Counted from the stretch's first letter, positions 8,017 to 16,020 are shown. The stretch: 64,000 bases of DNA from Aeromonas aquatica (GCF_000764655.1 NZ_JRGL01000017.1:18224-82223); one strand, 5' to 3'. The notes: generated by a model not told the origin, from the letters alone. Program-made: numbers and translations.

Positions 8017-8561
8017 CGCTCCTCCTCGTCCGCCCTGGCCAGTTTCAGCACCGCCGGATGCACCCGCACGCCGCTGCGGGCCAGTGCATCCAGATTGACG
8101 CGAAAACGCACCCGATCCAATCCGGCCTGCAGGCAGAACACCGCATCGGCGATGCACTCACGGCTCTGCTCGCTGATGCTGAGGATGGCGTGGCCCCGCA
8201 GCCTCCCGAACAGTGCCAGACGCTGCTCGGGAGCCAATACCCCCAGATAGATCACGTCGCAGCGCTGACTCAGCGCCTCGTCATCCGTCTCGTAGCGGTG
8301 GACATCGACCAGCCGGCCGTTGGCCTGCTGCTTGATGGTGCGCAGGGTGCTGGCGTACTCCGTCGGCGCCGTGATGCAGAGTCGCAACTCGGCAGGTTCA
8401 CTCGGCCAGCGGGTATAACTCAGGATATCGAGCACGGTTTGACGCACGTGGTCGCTGCGGACCTCCGCCGAGGTCAGGGGCCCCGGCTCGGCCATCAAGG
8501 TCAGCGAACAGCACAGGGGGGCAAGCAAGGCCATGGCCCGGATAAGATGGTGTGATTGCAT
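8013..8561 (-). CDS. yfiR: Periplasmic YfiR-family repressor of the cyclase
   Basis: 182-aa protein with a signal peptide (MQSHHLIRAMALLAPLCCSL) and the YfiR/DUF4154 pattern: VLDILSYTRWP, LRLCITAP, CDVIYLG, and HAILSISEQSREC followed by VRFRVNLDALARSG. The family binds YfiN in the periplasm and blocks cyclase activity; its redox-sensitive cysteines are probably represented by Cys residues in LRLCI, QRCDVI, RECIA and VFCLQ. The ATG at 8561 is preferred because it begins the signal peptide; an upstream GTG at 8582 is possible. It is first in the yfiRNB operon, with about 200 nt before it for a promoter. Confidence 0.83.
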   Translation of the reverse strand: MQSHHLIRAMALLAPLCCSLTLMAEPGPLTSAEVRSDHVRQTVLDILSYTRWPSEPAELRLCITAPTEYASTLRTIKQQANGRLVDVHRYETDDEALSQRCDVIYLGVLAPEQRLALFGRLRGHAILSISEQSRECIADAVFCLQAGLDRVRFRVNLDALARSGVRVHPAVLKLARADEEER

Positions 8562-8759
8562 GTTGCCTGCGCTTATGCCCACGCCGGTACCGAGGTGGCC
8601 CGACGCCCATGAAGGGAATGCCAGAGAGGAGTCGGCTCGAGCTTATCAGCCCCGAGGCTGGTGCCCATCGGGTCGGGCACCGGTTGCGTCACCCGGTGTC
8701 GCAGCAATGGCAAGCACCCGATCCGAGACGGGTGCCATGAAAGATAAGCCGTCATCTGA

Positions 8760-10307
8760 CTACTTCTTGCCGATCCCGTATTCACGCAGCTTGTTGGCGA
8801 TGGCGGTGTGGGACACGCCGAGTCGCTTGGCCAATTGGCGGGTGGAGGGAAACGCCGGGTAGAGCCGCTCCAGCAGCCGGCTCTCGAAGCGCTTCACCGC
8901 CTCATCCAGCCCGCCCTCGAACCACTCGTCGATGAGCGGCATGGCATCCGCCGCCACCGGCAGGTCCACGTGCTCCGGGCCTATTTCGTCCCCTTCCAGC
9001 AACGTCATGGCCCGATAGAGGCAGTTGCGCAGCTGGCGTACGTTGCCCGGCCAGCGGTAGGCGGTCAGGTATTCGGCCATGTTGCGGGTGAAGCGCGGGC
9101 GCGGGCGCTGCAATTCGCTCGCAAAACGAAACACGAACTGCTGGGCCAGCGCCATGATGTCCGCCTTGCGCTCGCGCAGGGGGGGCAGCGCCAGACTCAG
9201 CACGTTGAGGCGGTAATAGAGATCTTCGCGGAACTTGCCCTCGTGCACCAGATCCAGCAACTGCTTCTGGGTGGTGCAGATGAAGCGCACGTTGACCCGC
9301 ACCTCCTGCTCGTCACCGACCCGGCGGAAGACGCCATCCTGCAGCACCCGCAGGAACTTGGTCTGCAGGTGGGGTGACATGTCGCCGATCTCGTCCAGCA
9401 TCAGGGTGCCACCGCTCGCCAGCTCCAGCACGCCACGCTTGCCCTCGGTGTTGTTGCCAAAGGCGCCGGGGGCGTAGCCAAACAGCTCGCTCTCGGCCAC
9501 GTTGTCCGGCATGGCGGCGCAATTGAGCGCCATGAAGGGGTGGCTGGAGCGCAGGCTGGCGCCGTGGCAGGCGCGGGCCAGCAGCTCCTTGCCGGTGCCG
9601 GTCTCGCCGACGATGAGCAAGGGGGCATCCTGCATCGCGAGCTTGGCGGCCTGGGCCAGCACCTCCTTCATCTTCTGGCTCTCGGCCTGCAGATGCTCGA
9701 AGCCGCCGACTTCCACCGCGTGCAGCGCGCTGAAGTGCATGCCGACCCGGCGGGCGGATTTCAGCACCACCACGGCGCCGGCCAGGGCCTGTTTGCCCTT
9801 CTCCTCGGCCACGAACAGCGGCATCAGATCGCCGAGGTACTCCTCGCCGCCGAGGCTGAGCTTGCAGGTCTGCGGCTTGATCTCGCTCGCCTCCAGCCAG
9901 CGGGTAAAGGAGAAACCCTTGACCAGGGAACCGAGGGCGACGCCGCGCACCTCTTCCGGCGGCAAGGCAAGCGTGGTGAGGGCGGCCTGGTTGGCCTGGG
10001 TCACCCTGCCCTTGCTGTCGAGGGAAAACACCAGATCCGGCAGCGCCTTGAGCAGCGCCTCAATCTCGTGATGCTCCCGCTCGGAGGGCATGTAGGGAAT
10101 AGTCTTGACGTCGTAGATGCCGGGGATGCGGCGGATCTCCGGCATCAGGTGCTGGAAATCGCGGAACTCCAGCTCGGGGAAGTTGAGGTAGATGATGCCT
10201 GAGGTATCGATTTCGATGCCGCGCAGATCGATGTTGTGCTCCACCAGACGGTCGAGCAATTCCCGGGTCAAGCCCAGGCGGTCTTCACAGCTGACTTCAA
10301 GACGCAT
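8760..10307 (-). CDS. tyrR: Aromatic amino acid regulator TyrR/PhhR
   Basis: 515-aa regulator closely matching E. coli TyrR (513 aa). The N-terminus starts MRLEVSCEDRLGLTRELLD (ACT domain). A PAS domain lies at about 78-190. The AAA+ domain has Walker A GETGTGKE, Walker B LMLDEIGDMS and WPGNVRQLRN. The C-terminal helix-turn-helix is TRQLAKRLGVSHTAIANKL. GAFTGA is missing; the segment reads YAPGAFGNNTEGKRG, as expected for TyrR proteins that do not activate sigma-54. Phe, Tyr and ATP are the usual effectors. phhA-phhB next door are the likely targets. The ATG at 10307 is supported by AGGAAG upstream. Confidence 0.95.
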   Translation of the reverse strand: MRLEVSCEDRLGLTRELLDRLVEHNIDLRGIEIDTSGIIYLNFPELEFRDFQHLMPEIRRIPGIYDVKTIPYMPSEREHHEIEALLKALPDLVFSLDSKGRVTQANQAALTTLALPPEEVRGVALGSLVKGFSFTRWLEASEIKPQTCKLSLGGEEYLGDLMPLFVAEEKGKQALAGAVVVLKSARRVGMHFSALHAVEVGGFEHLQAESQKMKEVLAQAAKLAMQDAPLLIVGETGTGKELLARACHGASLRSSHPFMALNCAAMPDNVAESELFGYAPGAFGNNTEGKRGVLELASGGTLMLDEIGDMSPHLQTKFLRVLQDGVFRRVGDEQEVRVNVRFICTTQKQLLDLVHEGKFREDLYYRLNVLSLALPPLRERKADIMALAQQFVFRFASELQRPRPRFTRNMAEYLTAYRWPGNVRQLRNCLYRAMTLLEGDEIGPEHVDLPVAADAMPLIDEWFEGGLDEAVKRFESRLLERLYPAFPSTRQLAKRLGVSHTAIANKLREYGIGKK

Positions 10308-10385
10308 TCGGCACACACTTCCTGGCTAACATTCTGAATAACCGGATGATACAGACTCGATCCCGCCAGTGCGAGGGCTGACCCA

Positions 10386-10430
10386 TAAAAATGCGGGCCC
10401 GTCCCGTTTTCACCGGACAGGCCCGCTTTG
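10386..10430 (-). terminator. Terminator downstream of phhB
   Basis: GCGGGCC/GGCCCGC plus GTCC/GGAC arms around a short loop. On the minus strand the stem is followed by TTTTTATGG, which fits termination of the phhA-phhB transcript. Confidence 0.75.
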
Positions 10431-10458
10431 TTGTGTGCTGTTACGGCGAGAAGACGAC

Positions 10459-10495
10459 TTGAGCAGCTCGTCGGTATGGATCCCCATGATGGGAC
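10459..10495 (-). repeat. Imperfect duplicate of the phhB 3' end
   Basis: On the minus strand CATCATGGGGATCCATACCG then ACGAGCTG repeats the end of phhB (CATCATGGCGGCGCGCACCG then ACGAGCTG) 61 nt downstream, with about 25 of 33 bases matching. It lies between the phhB stop and its terminator. Confidence 0.65.
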
Positions 10496-10515
10496 CGTGC
10501 CGACGCAGACCACCA

Positions 10516-10854
10516 TTATCTGGGCAGCTCGTCGGTGCGCGCCGCCATGATGAAGTCGTTGCGGTGCAATCCACCGATCTTGTGGGTCCACCAGCTGACG
10601 GTCACCTTGCCCCACTCGGTCAGGATCGCCGGGTGATGGAACTCCGCCTCCGCCAGCTCACCGAGCCGGTTGGTGAAGGCGAGCGCCTCCTTGAAGTTGC
10701 GAAACGCAAACTCCCGGCGCAGTTGCAGCTCCCCGTTCACCACCAGGGGCTGCCAGTCGGGGATGAGATGCATCAGCTCGGCCAGCTCCTCGTCGCTGAC
10801 TTTCGGGGCATCGGCACGGCACGCTTCGCACTGTTGGCTTGCCAGTTCGGACAT
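10516..10854 (-). CDS. phhB: Pterin-4a-carbinolamine dehydratase
   Basis: 112-aa dehydratase that recycles the pterin cofactor after PhhA turnover and removes the 4a-hydroxy intermediate. The family core is visible: [38 protein letters not shown] and [20 protein letters not shown], with the catalytic His-His-Pro and His residues. The ATG follows GAAAGGAGTCCCGA. It is 51 nt downstream of phhA and so second in a phhA-phhB operon. The protein is of normal length. Just after its stop lies a diverged copy of its last codons. Confidence 0.94.
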   Translation of the reverse strand: MSELASQQCEACRADAPKVSDEELAELMHLIPDWQPLVVNGELQLRREFAFRNFKEALAFTNRLGELAEAEFHHPAILTEWGKVTVSWWTHKIGGLHRNDFIMAARTDELPR

Positions 10855-10905
10855 TCGGGACTCCTTTCGTTGATAAATCGTGGGAAACTGGGCGAGGCGC
10901 AGCCT

Positions 10906-11727
10906 TCAGCTCGCCTGCTTGCCCGCATGTTGACTGACACCGGGCACGAAGCGCGGGGCATGCAGGCCGAGGCGGCGGGCCTCCCCCACCATGGCCATGA
11001 TGTCCTGATCCGCCAGCCGATAGAGCTCATCGAGCTGCGGCAGGACAAAATAGATGGGTTGCATGATGTCGATGCGATAGGGGGTGCGCAGCACCTCTAT
11101 GGGATCAAACGGCTGCAACACTGGCACGCCTCCGAGGGCATAGGCGGTCTCACCGATGGAGGAGAGAATGCCGCCACCATAGATGCGCAGCCCCTCATTT
11201 CCCTCTGCCAGCTCCCCCTGCACCAGGCCAAACTCCACCGTGAACCAGTAGAGGCGCGCCAGATAGACCCTGTCCTCCTTGCTCGCCTTCTGGCCGAGCT
11301 GGCCATAGACATGGGTGAAGTGGGCGAACGCCGGGTTGGTCAACATGGCGCAGTGGCCAAACAACTCGTGAAAGATGTCGGGCTCCTGCAGGTAGTCGAG
11401 CTCGTCCCGGCGCCGGATGAAGGTGGCGACCGGGAACTGGCGGTTGGCCAGCAGCGAGAAGAAGCGATCGAAGGAGATGAGCGCCGGCACGGCCACCACG
11501 GACCAGCCGGTGGCGGGTTGCAGCACGGCATTGATCTCACCGAGCTGCGGAATGCGATCCAGGGGCAGGTTGAGGCGCGCCAGCCCCGTCAGGTATTGGT
11601 CACAGGCCTTGCCCTCCAGCGCCGCGAGCTGGCGCTCGATCAGGATCTGCCAGGTGCCGTGCTCCTCATCCCGATAGTGGATGACGCCCTGCTCGTCCGC
11701 TTGATGTGCTGTGTAGAGGCTTGCCAT
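10906..11727 (-). CDS. phhA: Phenylalanine 4-hydroxylase
   Basis: 273-aa bacterial-type monooxygenase that converts L-Phe to L-Tyr using tetrahydropterin and O2. The iron site is HELFGH (His120, His125) plus Glu165 in YWFTVEFGL. LPDIxxLx-type and IYGGGILSS segments also fit the family. There is no regulatory ACT domain, as usual in bacteria. The ATG at 11727 starts MASLYTAHQADEQ, with GGGA upstream; the in-frame extension of six codons is unlikely. It is transcribed away from ycjF and is followed by phhB. tyrR lies downstream on the same strand, so TyrR control is likely. Confidence 0.95.
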   Translation of the reverse strand: MASLYTAHQADEQGVIHYRDEEHGTWQILIERQLAALEGKACDQYLTGLARLNLPLDRIPQLGEINAVLQPATGWSVVAVPALISFDRFFSLLANRQFPVATFIRRRDELDYLQEPDIFHELFGHCAMLTNPAFAHFTHVYGQLGQKASKEDRVYLARLYWFTVEFGLVQGELAEGNEGLRIYGGGILSSIGETAYALGGVPVLQPFDPIEVLRTPYRIDIMQPIYFVLPQLDELYRLADQDIMAMVGEARRLGLHAPRFVPGVSQHAGKQAS

Positions 11728-11841
11728 GATCCCGTTCCATCCCACCCCACTGGGGCGCCTTTGCGTTGGTCTGTTTACGCAGGTCTGTTGGTACAGGCCT
11801 GTCTGTAAAGGTCTATGGGATCACTGTAACGGTTTGCCCCC

Positions 11842-11873
11842 TAAAAAAGCAGCCGACCCCAAGGTCGGCTGCT
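11842..11873 (-). terminator. Terminator for the ycjX-ycjF transcript
   Basis: An 11-bp stem AGCAGCCGACC / GGTCGGCTGCT, loop CCAA. On the minus strand the stem is followed by TTTTTTAG. It separates the ycjF transcript from the phhA promoter region. Confidence 0.88.
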
Positions 11874-11882
11874 TGCCATCGA

Positions 11883-11900
11883 TGTAAACAATTTGTGACA
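11883..11900. promoter_or_regulatory. Possible TyrR box upstream of phhA
   Basis: TGTAAA-N6-GTGACA matches the TyrR consensus TGTAAA-N6-TTTACA at 10 of 12 fixed positions. It is about 160 nt upstream of the phhA start, beyond the ycjF terminator, so the placement is unusual. This is a weak call. Confidence 0.3.
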
Positions 11901-11915
11901 TGCCGGTTCCCCGGC

Positions 11916-11993
11916 TCAGGACTTGCTGAGATAGCTCGCCAGTCGGCTGATCAGCCAGTTGACCGCCCCCTCATCATCACCTTTGCAACGGAC
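11916..11993 (-). repeat. In-frame diverged copy of the ycjF C-terminal codons
   Basis: After the ycjF stop the same frame stays open for 25 codons and ends LISRLASYLSKS-stop, mirroring the real ending LIGQITGYLSKS-stop. The offset is 78 nt. The preceding residues CKGDDE also echo CGDEK in the gene. It reads as a tandem duplication of the gene tail. Confidence 0.75.
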
Positions 11994-13028
11994 TTAGGAT
12001 TTGCTGAGATAGCCCGTTATTTGGCCGATCAACCGCTTGCGCAACTCGCCGAGCTTGGGTTTCTCATCCCCGCACCAGGGCAGCGGGCGGCACGCCTCCA
12101 TGGTGCGCAGCCCCAGCCTGGCGGTGAGCAGACCGGCCCCCACCCCTTGCGCTGCGCGGGCGGAGAGCTTGGCGGTGAGCTCGGCCCCCAGCAAGTCCAT
12201 GCCCACTTCGGTGACGAGCTCGGTGGCGCCGGCATAGAGCATGTTGCGAAACACCTGTCGGATCAGCTGAATACGACTCCAGTAGCCGAGTTCGATGGCA
12301 TAAACATCCGCAATATCTTCGATCATCCGCAGGTTTCGCCACAGCATCAGCATCATGTCGACGGTGGCGAGCGGGCTCAGGGCCACCAGCACGGCGGCCT
12401 CCCCCGACCACTTGGCAACCCGCGCCTGGGCGAGCTTGTCGCGCTCGGTCAGCACCAGCTGGCTGTAGAGGGTCAGCACCTCCCGATCGCTGTGGCTCTC
12501 GTCGAGCTGTGATAACCAGTGGTTGTACCCCTCCCGCCCCTTGTCACCGCTCCTGGTCGCCAGGGCCTCGCAAAATGCCTGCCCCTGCCCCACCCCCTGG
12601 CGGGCCAGCAAGTCTTCGGCGCGAGAGCGCACATCCTGACGTCGCTTGAGGGTGCGCAGCCGCAACCACTCGCGCCCCGCCACCCCGGCCGTGCCCACCA
12701 GCACCAGGCCGGAGGCCAGCAGCCAGGCGCCGCCCCAGAGCGGGGACGAGACGAACTGGTCGTAGAGGAAGGCACCAAACTGGCCGAGGGACAGCAGGCC
12801 GACCGCCCCCAGCCCCCAACCGAGCAGGCGGTGACGGCGGCGGGGTTTGATGGTCAGGGCGGGCTCCACCTCGGTGAAGTCGTCGAGGGCGTCGAGGCGC
12901 TCGAAGCTCGCCTCCTCCAGCCGCTGGGCCGGGGCGGGAGCAGGCTCTTGCGCCGCCACCGAGAGCACAGGCTCCAGCACCACCTTGCCTTGCAGCGGCG
13001 CCGGGCGTTGTTTTGTCTGATCGTTCAT
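11994..13028 (-). CDS. ycjF: YcjF family inner-membrane protein (TIGR01620/DUF697)
   Basis: 344-aa homologue of E. coli YcjF. Residues 1-65 are a variable, polar cytoplasmic region. Two TM helices lie near 70-90 (LLGWGLGAVGLLSLGQF) and 100-120 (WLLASGLVLVGTAGVAG). The C-terminal domain contains NHWLSQLDESHSDREVL, KWSGEAAVLVALSPLATVDM and RNLRMIEDIADVY. The function is unknown; it is linked to the envelope-stress regulon by its steady partnership with ycjX and the psp genes. The ATG follows AGGAAG. A strong intercistronic hairpin separates it from ycjX. Its tail is duplicated downstream. Confidence 0.9.
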   Translation of the reverse strand: MNDQTKQRPAPLQGKVVLEPVLSVAAQEPAPAPAQRLEEASFERLDALDDFTEVEPALTIKPRRRHRLLGWGLGAVGLLSLGQFGAFLYDQFVSSPLWGGAWLLASGLVLVGTAGVAGREWLRLRTLKRRQDVRSRAEDLLARQGVGQGQAFCEALATRSGDKGREGYNHWLSQLDESHSDREVLTLYSQLVLTERDKLAQARVAKWSGEAAVLVALSPLATVDMMLMLWRNLRMIEDIADVYAIELGYWSRIQLIRQVFRNMLYAGATELVTEVGMDLLGAELTAKLSARAAQGVGAGLLTARLGLRTMEACRPLPWCGDEKPKLGELRKRLIGQITGYLSKS

Positions 13029-13045
13029 CGTTTATCTTCCTCCGC

Positions 13046-13076
13046 ACCTATCTGTCGGGTTTGCCCGCAGATAGGT
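13046..13076 (-). other. Hairpin between ycjX and ycjF
   Basis: ACCTATCTG pairs with CAGATAGGT and an inner CGGG with CCCG around TTTG; only one base is bulged. On the minus strand it ends 4 nt before the GGAGGAAG ribosome-binding site of ycjF. It has no T tract, so it is more likely an mRNA stability or processing element than a terminator. Confidence 0.6.
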
Positions 13077-13083
13077 CAGCCGA

Positions 13084-14490
13084 TTATTCGAGGTGATCCC
13101 CGAGCAGAAACTCCAGCGCCGCATCGAGCCGGATATGGGGCAGCGCCTGATGGGCACTCATGGGCAGCGGGCGAAACGCCTGAAAATCAAAGCCCTGGGT
13201 ACTCCACCACTGGGCGGGGGGAATATGGGACGGCACCTCCCCCGGGAACAGCAGCAGCGGCTCGCCGCCCAGGCTGGTGCCGCGAATGGCCGGAAACTCC
13301 CGGCCGTTGGCGACCCCCTTGCCCACCTCGGTGGCCTTGATGGCGGCGAGCGCCAGGCATTCGGTCTCTATACCCTCGAAGCGCGCCTGGCCGCGGCCGC
13401 TGCTCACCAGATGCTGCAGCAGGGAGACCAGAGGGCCGTGCTGCTCCGGGGTCACGTGATCCGCCTTGCTCGCCACGAACAGCAGCTTGTCGATGCGCGG
13501 GGCGAACAGCCGGCGCCACCAGTTGCTCTTGCCGTAGGCAAAGCTCTCCATGATGCGGGCGATGGCCTGCTGCATGTCGCCGAAGCTGGCGGCGCCGGCG
13601 TTGAGGGGTTGCAGGCAGTCCACCAGCACTATCTGGCGGTCAAACCCCGCGAAGTGCTGCTCGTAGAAGCCCTGCACCAGGTGCTGCTTGTACTGCTCGA
13701 AGCGCTGCTTGAAGGTGGCGTAGAGGCTGCCATCGGCGGGCTCGCTGGCGGGCTTGTCCCACACCCAGGGCACGAATTGCAACAGCGGCGCGCCGGCATA
13801 TTCCCCGGGCAAGACGAAGCGGCCCGGCTGGATGAGGTGCAGGCCGAGTTCACGCTTGCAGGCGTGCAGATAATCGGTGTAGCGCTCGGCCAGCTCGCTG
13901 GCGGGTCGCTCCTCGAAGGGCTGTTCGGCCTGCCAGCGCGGCTCAAGCCAGCCGCTTGCGAGCGCCTGCAGCTCGGGGCGACGCAGTTGCTGTTGCACCT
14001 GCTCGCTCCACTGCTCGTAGCTGAGTTCGAGCAGCGGCAAGTCCAGCAGCCACTCCCCCGGGTAGTCCACCAGATCCACGTAGAGGGTGGAGATCTCACC
14101 CAGGTGTTTACGCAGGGGATGGCGGGTGCGATAGCGAATTTCGAGGCGCACCTCGGCCACCCCGCGGGTCGGCTCCGGCCAGGCGGGCGGATCCCCAAAC
14201 AGGGAGTCGAGCCCGCGCTCGTAGGGGAAGGTGGGAATGTGGGCATTTTGCTGGGGCACCCGGCGCGCCCCCAGGATCCGCCCCTGACGCTGGGCATCCC
14301 ACAGGGGCAGCCGGCCGTCGATGGCCGCGTGCTCCAGCTGGTTCACCAGCGCCGTGATGAAGGCAGTCTTGCCGCTGCGGGACAGGCCGGTGACCGCCAG
14401 CCGGATGTGGCGATCCCGTACCCGGTTCACCACCTCATTGGCCTTGTGCTGCAGCACAGACCACTGCTGTTCGAGCTTGTTGCGTATCAA
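13084..14490 (-). CDS. ycjX: YcjX family P-loop NTPase (DUF463)
   Basis: 468-aa homologue of E. coli YcjX (465 aa). The P-loop is LAVTGLSRSGKTAFITALV at about residues 32-50. Other conserved segments are PPAWPEPTRGVAEVRL, STLYVDLVDYPGEWLLDLPL, DRQIVLVDCLQPLN, KLLFVASKADHV and PHIRLDAALEFLLGD. It is a stress-responsive GTPase-like protein of unknown exact role, always next to ycjF. A TTG start at 14490 fits the family N-terminus (IRNKLEQQWSVLQHKAN), with AGGA about 10 nt upstream. It lies downstream of pspC on the same strand, so it may belong to the psp stress transcription unit. Confidence 0.92.
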   Translation of the reverse strand: MIRNKLEQQWSVLQHKANEVVNRVRDRHIRLAVTGLSRSGKTAFITALVNQLEHAAIDGRLPLWDAQRQGRILGARRVPQQNAHIPTFPYERGLDSLFGDPPAWPEPTRGVAEVRLEIRYRTRHPLRKHLGEISTLYVDLVDYPGEWLLDLPLLELSYEQWSEQVQQQLRRPELQALASGWLEPRWQAEQPFEERPASELAERYTDYLHACKRELGLHLIQPGRFVLPGEYAGAPLLQFVPWVWDKPASEPADGSLYATFKQRFEQYKQHLVQGFYEQHFAGFDRQIVLVDCLQPLNAGAASFGDMQQAIARIMESFAYGKSNWWRRLFAPRIDKLLFVASKADHVTPEQHGPLVSLLQHLVSSGRGQARFEGIETECLALAAIKATEVGKGVANGREFPAIRGTSLGGEPLLLFPGEVPSHIPPAQWWSTQGFDFQAFRPLPMSAHQALPHIRLDAALEFLLGDHLE

Positions 14491-14558
14491 GGCGTGATCA
14501 ATCCTCTATGTTGTCGCACCCCGGCCCTCCCTGGCCCGGGACGCTATGGGTCATCTCA

Positions 14559-14963
14559 TCACAGCTTGCTGAATTCCCGTTGCAAGTTGAACTCCTTGGA
14601 GGTCACCAGCTTCTCGATGCGCTGCACTCTGGGTTCGAGCGCATCCAGCTCTTGCGCGATGCGGCCCAGCGCCTGGTGAGGCGTCACCCCCGCCTGCCAG
14701 CTGCGCGACTTCATGCGCAGATCGCTGAACTCGGCATCCTTTTCCCCATAGAGGGTGACCGGCTTCTTGTCGAGCAGGAACCAGGCCGCGATATAGGCGG
14801 TGAAGGTGATGAAACCGGCGAAGATGAGGCCGGTGATGGCCAGCAGCCGCACTATCCAGATCTCCACCCCGAAGTAGTCGGCGAGGCCGGCGCAGATCCC
14901 CGCTATCTTGCCCCGCTGGGGGTCGCGGTAGAGATTGCGACTCGTCTGATTTGACAGCGTCAT
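14559..14963 (-). CDS. pspC: Phage-shock protein C, inner-membrane regulator
   Basis: 134-aa PspC-domain protein: NLYRDPQRGKIAGICAGLADYF then the TM segment VRLLAITGLIFAGFITFTAYIAAWFL, ending with a C-terminal coiled region (RIAQELDALEPRVQRIEKLV). In E. coli PspB and PspC bind PspA and relieve PspF inhibition under membrane stress. The ATG at 14963 overlaps the stop of a 33-codon frame (ATGA) that is a degenerate copy of the pspB end, and not the real pspB stop 98 nt upstream. This is an altered version of a directly overlapping pspB-pspC pair. Confidence 0.94.
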   Translation of the reverse strand: MTLSNQTSRNLYRDPQRGKIAGICAGLADYFGVEIWIVRLLAITGLIFAGFITFTAYIAAWFLLDKKPVTLYGEKDAEFSDLRMKSRSWQAGVTPHQALGRIAQELDALEPRVQRIEKLVTSKEFNLQREFSKL

Positions 14964-15061
14964 ACCTTGTTCCTCCAGCCAGGGACCTCGGCATCCGGAA
15001 TGAAACCCGGTGTACCGACCGGCGCAAACCTCGCATCATGGCAGCCATAGAGAGCACTCAT
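14960..15061 (-). repeat. Junction duplication between pspB and pspC, forming a 33-aa relay ORF
   Basis: The real pspB stop is overlapped by an ATG (ATGA). It opens a 33-codon frame starting MSALYGCHDAR and ending IPDAEVPGWRNKV-stop, and that stop in turn overlaps the pspC ATG (ATGA). The last 12 residues copy the true PspB ending LDAEVPGWRNKV. The offset between copies is 98 nt. Translation of the peptide is not proven; the sequence relation is clear. Confidence 0.8.
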
Positions 15062-15294
15062 ACCTTGTTCCTCCAGCCGGGGACCTCGGCATCCAGAATG
15101 GATTCCAGTGCCCCCACTCGCTCCTGCATCTTCTCGGCGCGTACCAGCAGCCCTTCCAGCTGCTGCCGCTCACCGTCGGCAAGACCGACGCCGATCCGCC
15201 CCTTGGCTCGATAGTGCAACACCAGCCAGATAGGGGCCACTATCACCATGAAGACGATGAGCGGCGTCGCCAATATGCCAATGATGTCTTCCAT
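15058..15294 (-). CDS. pspB: Phage-shock protein B
   Basis: 78-aa small inner-membrane protein with one N-terminal TM helix (MEDIIGILATPLIVFMVIV) and a leucine-rich cytoplasmic coiled coil (QQLEGLLVRAEKMQERVGAL). PspB pairs with PspC to signal membrane stress to PspA-PspF. It starts 3 nt after the pspA stop. Its end, EVPGWRNKV, is present twice because of the junction duplication that follows. Length and topology match E. coli PspB (74 aa). Confidence 0.95.
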   Translation of the reverse strand: MEDIIGILATPLIVFMVIVAPIWLVLHYRAKGRIGVGLADGERQQLEGLLVRAEKMQERVGALESILDAEVPGWRNKV

Positions 15295-15297
15295 TCG

Positions 15298-15975
15298 TTA
15301 CTCCCCCTGCTTGGTGGCGTCGCTCTGGCCCAGCTTCTGGCGCATGGCCTCGAGCTCGCGGCTGATCTGATCGTCCACCTCCAGCTCGGCAAACTGCTGG
15401 GCCAGCGCCTTGTCGGACTGACCGAGATCGGCGCGGGCCTCCATCTCGTCGATGCGGCGCTCCATGCGCTCGAACTTGCTGACCACAGCCTGGCTGTCGC
15501 CACGGGCCACCTGGCTTTGCACATTCAAACGGCTGCTGGCCGCCTCGCTGCGAATGGCCATCGCCTTCTGGCGGGTACGGGCGTCTTCCAGCTTGGCTTC
15601 CAGCTGGCGAATTTCGTCGCCCAGCTTGTCGATGCCGCTGTCCACCGCCTGCTGTTCACGCACCAGCGTCTCGGCCAGCTCGGTCTGTTTCTTCTTCTCG
15701 ATGAGGGCGGCTCGGGCCAGATCGTCGCGGCCCTTGGTCAAGGCCAGTTCGGCCTTGGTTTGCCACTCGTTCACCCGCTCCTGATGGCGGCTGACCTGGC
15801 GGCCAATCTCTTTCTGGTTCGCGAGGAAGCGGGCCAGATTGGAGCGCTCCTTCACCAGCTCGTCTTCCATCTCCTGAATGATCAGGCGCACCATCTTCTG
15901 GGGATCTTCTGCCTTGTCGAGCAGGGCCGTCAGATTGGAATTGATGATGTCGGCCAGGCGGGAAAAAATACTCAT
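15298..15975 (-). CDS. pspA: Phage-shock protein A
   Basis: 225-aa PspA/ESCRT-III-like protein, predicted to be almost entirely coiled coil. It begins MSIFSRLADIINSNLTALLD and includes the conserved EDPQKMVRLIIQEMEDEL and WQTKAELALTKGRDDLARAAL. It supports damaged inner membranes and in E. coli inhibits PspF when not engaged. The ATG at 15975 has AGGAG 7 nt upstream; upstream in-frame codons are not part of the family N-terminus. It is first gene of pspABC, behind a sigma-54 promoter and divergent from pspF. Confidence 0.96.
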   Translation of the reverse strand: MSIFSRLADIINSNLTALLDKAEDPQKMVRLIIQEMEDELVKERSNLARFLANQKEIGRQVSRHQERVNEWQTKAELALTKGRDDLARAALIEKKKQTELAETLVREQQAVDSGIDKLGDEIRQLEAKLEDARTRQKAMAIRSEAASSRLNVQSQVARGDSQAVVSKFERMERRIDEMEARADLGQSDKALAQQFAELEVDDQISRELEAMRQKLGQSDATKQGE

Positions 15976-16020
15976 GACTCTACTCCTGTGATGGGCATTG
16001 GGTTGTTTCTCCATTGACAA

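Noticed and set aside
8573..8785. 70-codon minus-strand frame between tyrR and yfiR
   Set aside because: No homology, no ribosome-binding site; the gap more likely holds the yfiRNB promoter.
13093..14679. 528-codon plus-strand frame antisense to ycjX
   Set aside because: ycjX has a clear P-loop and family match; this frame is a mirror of it.
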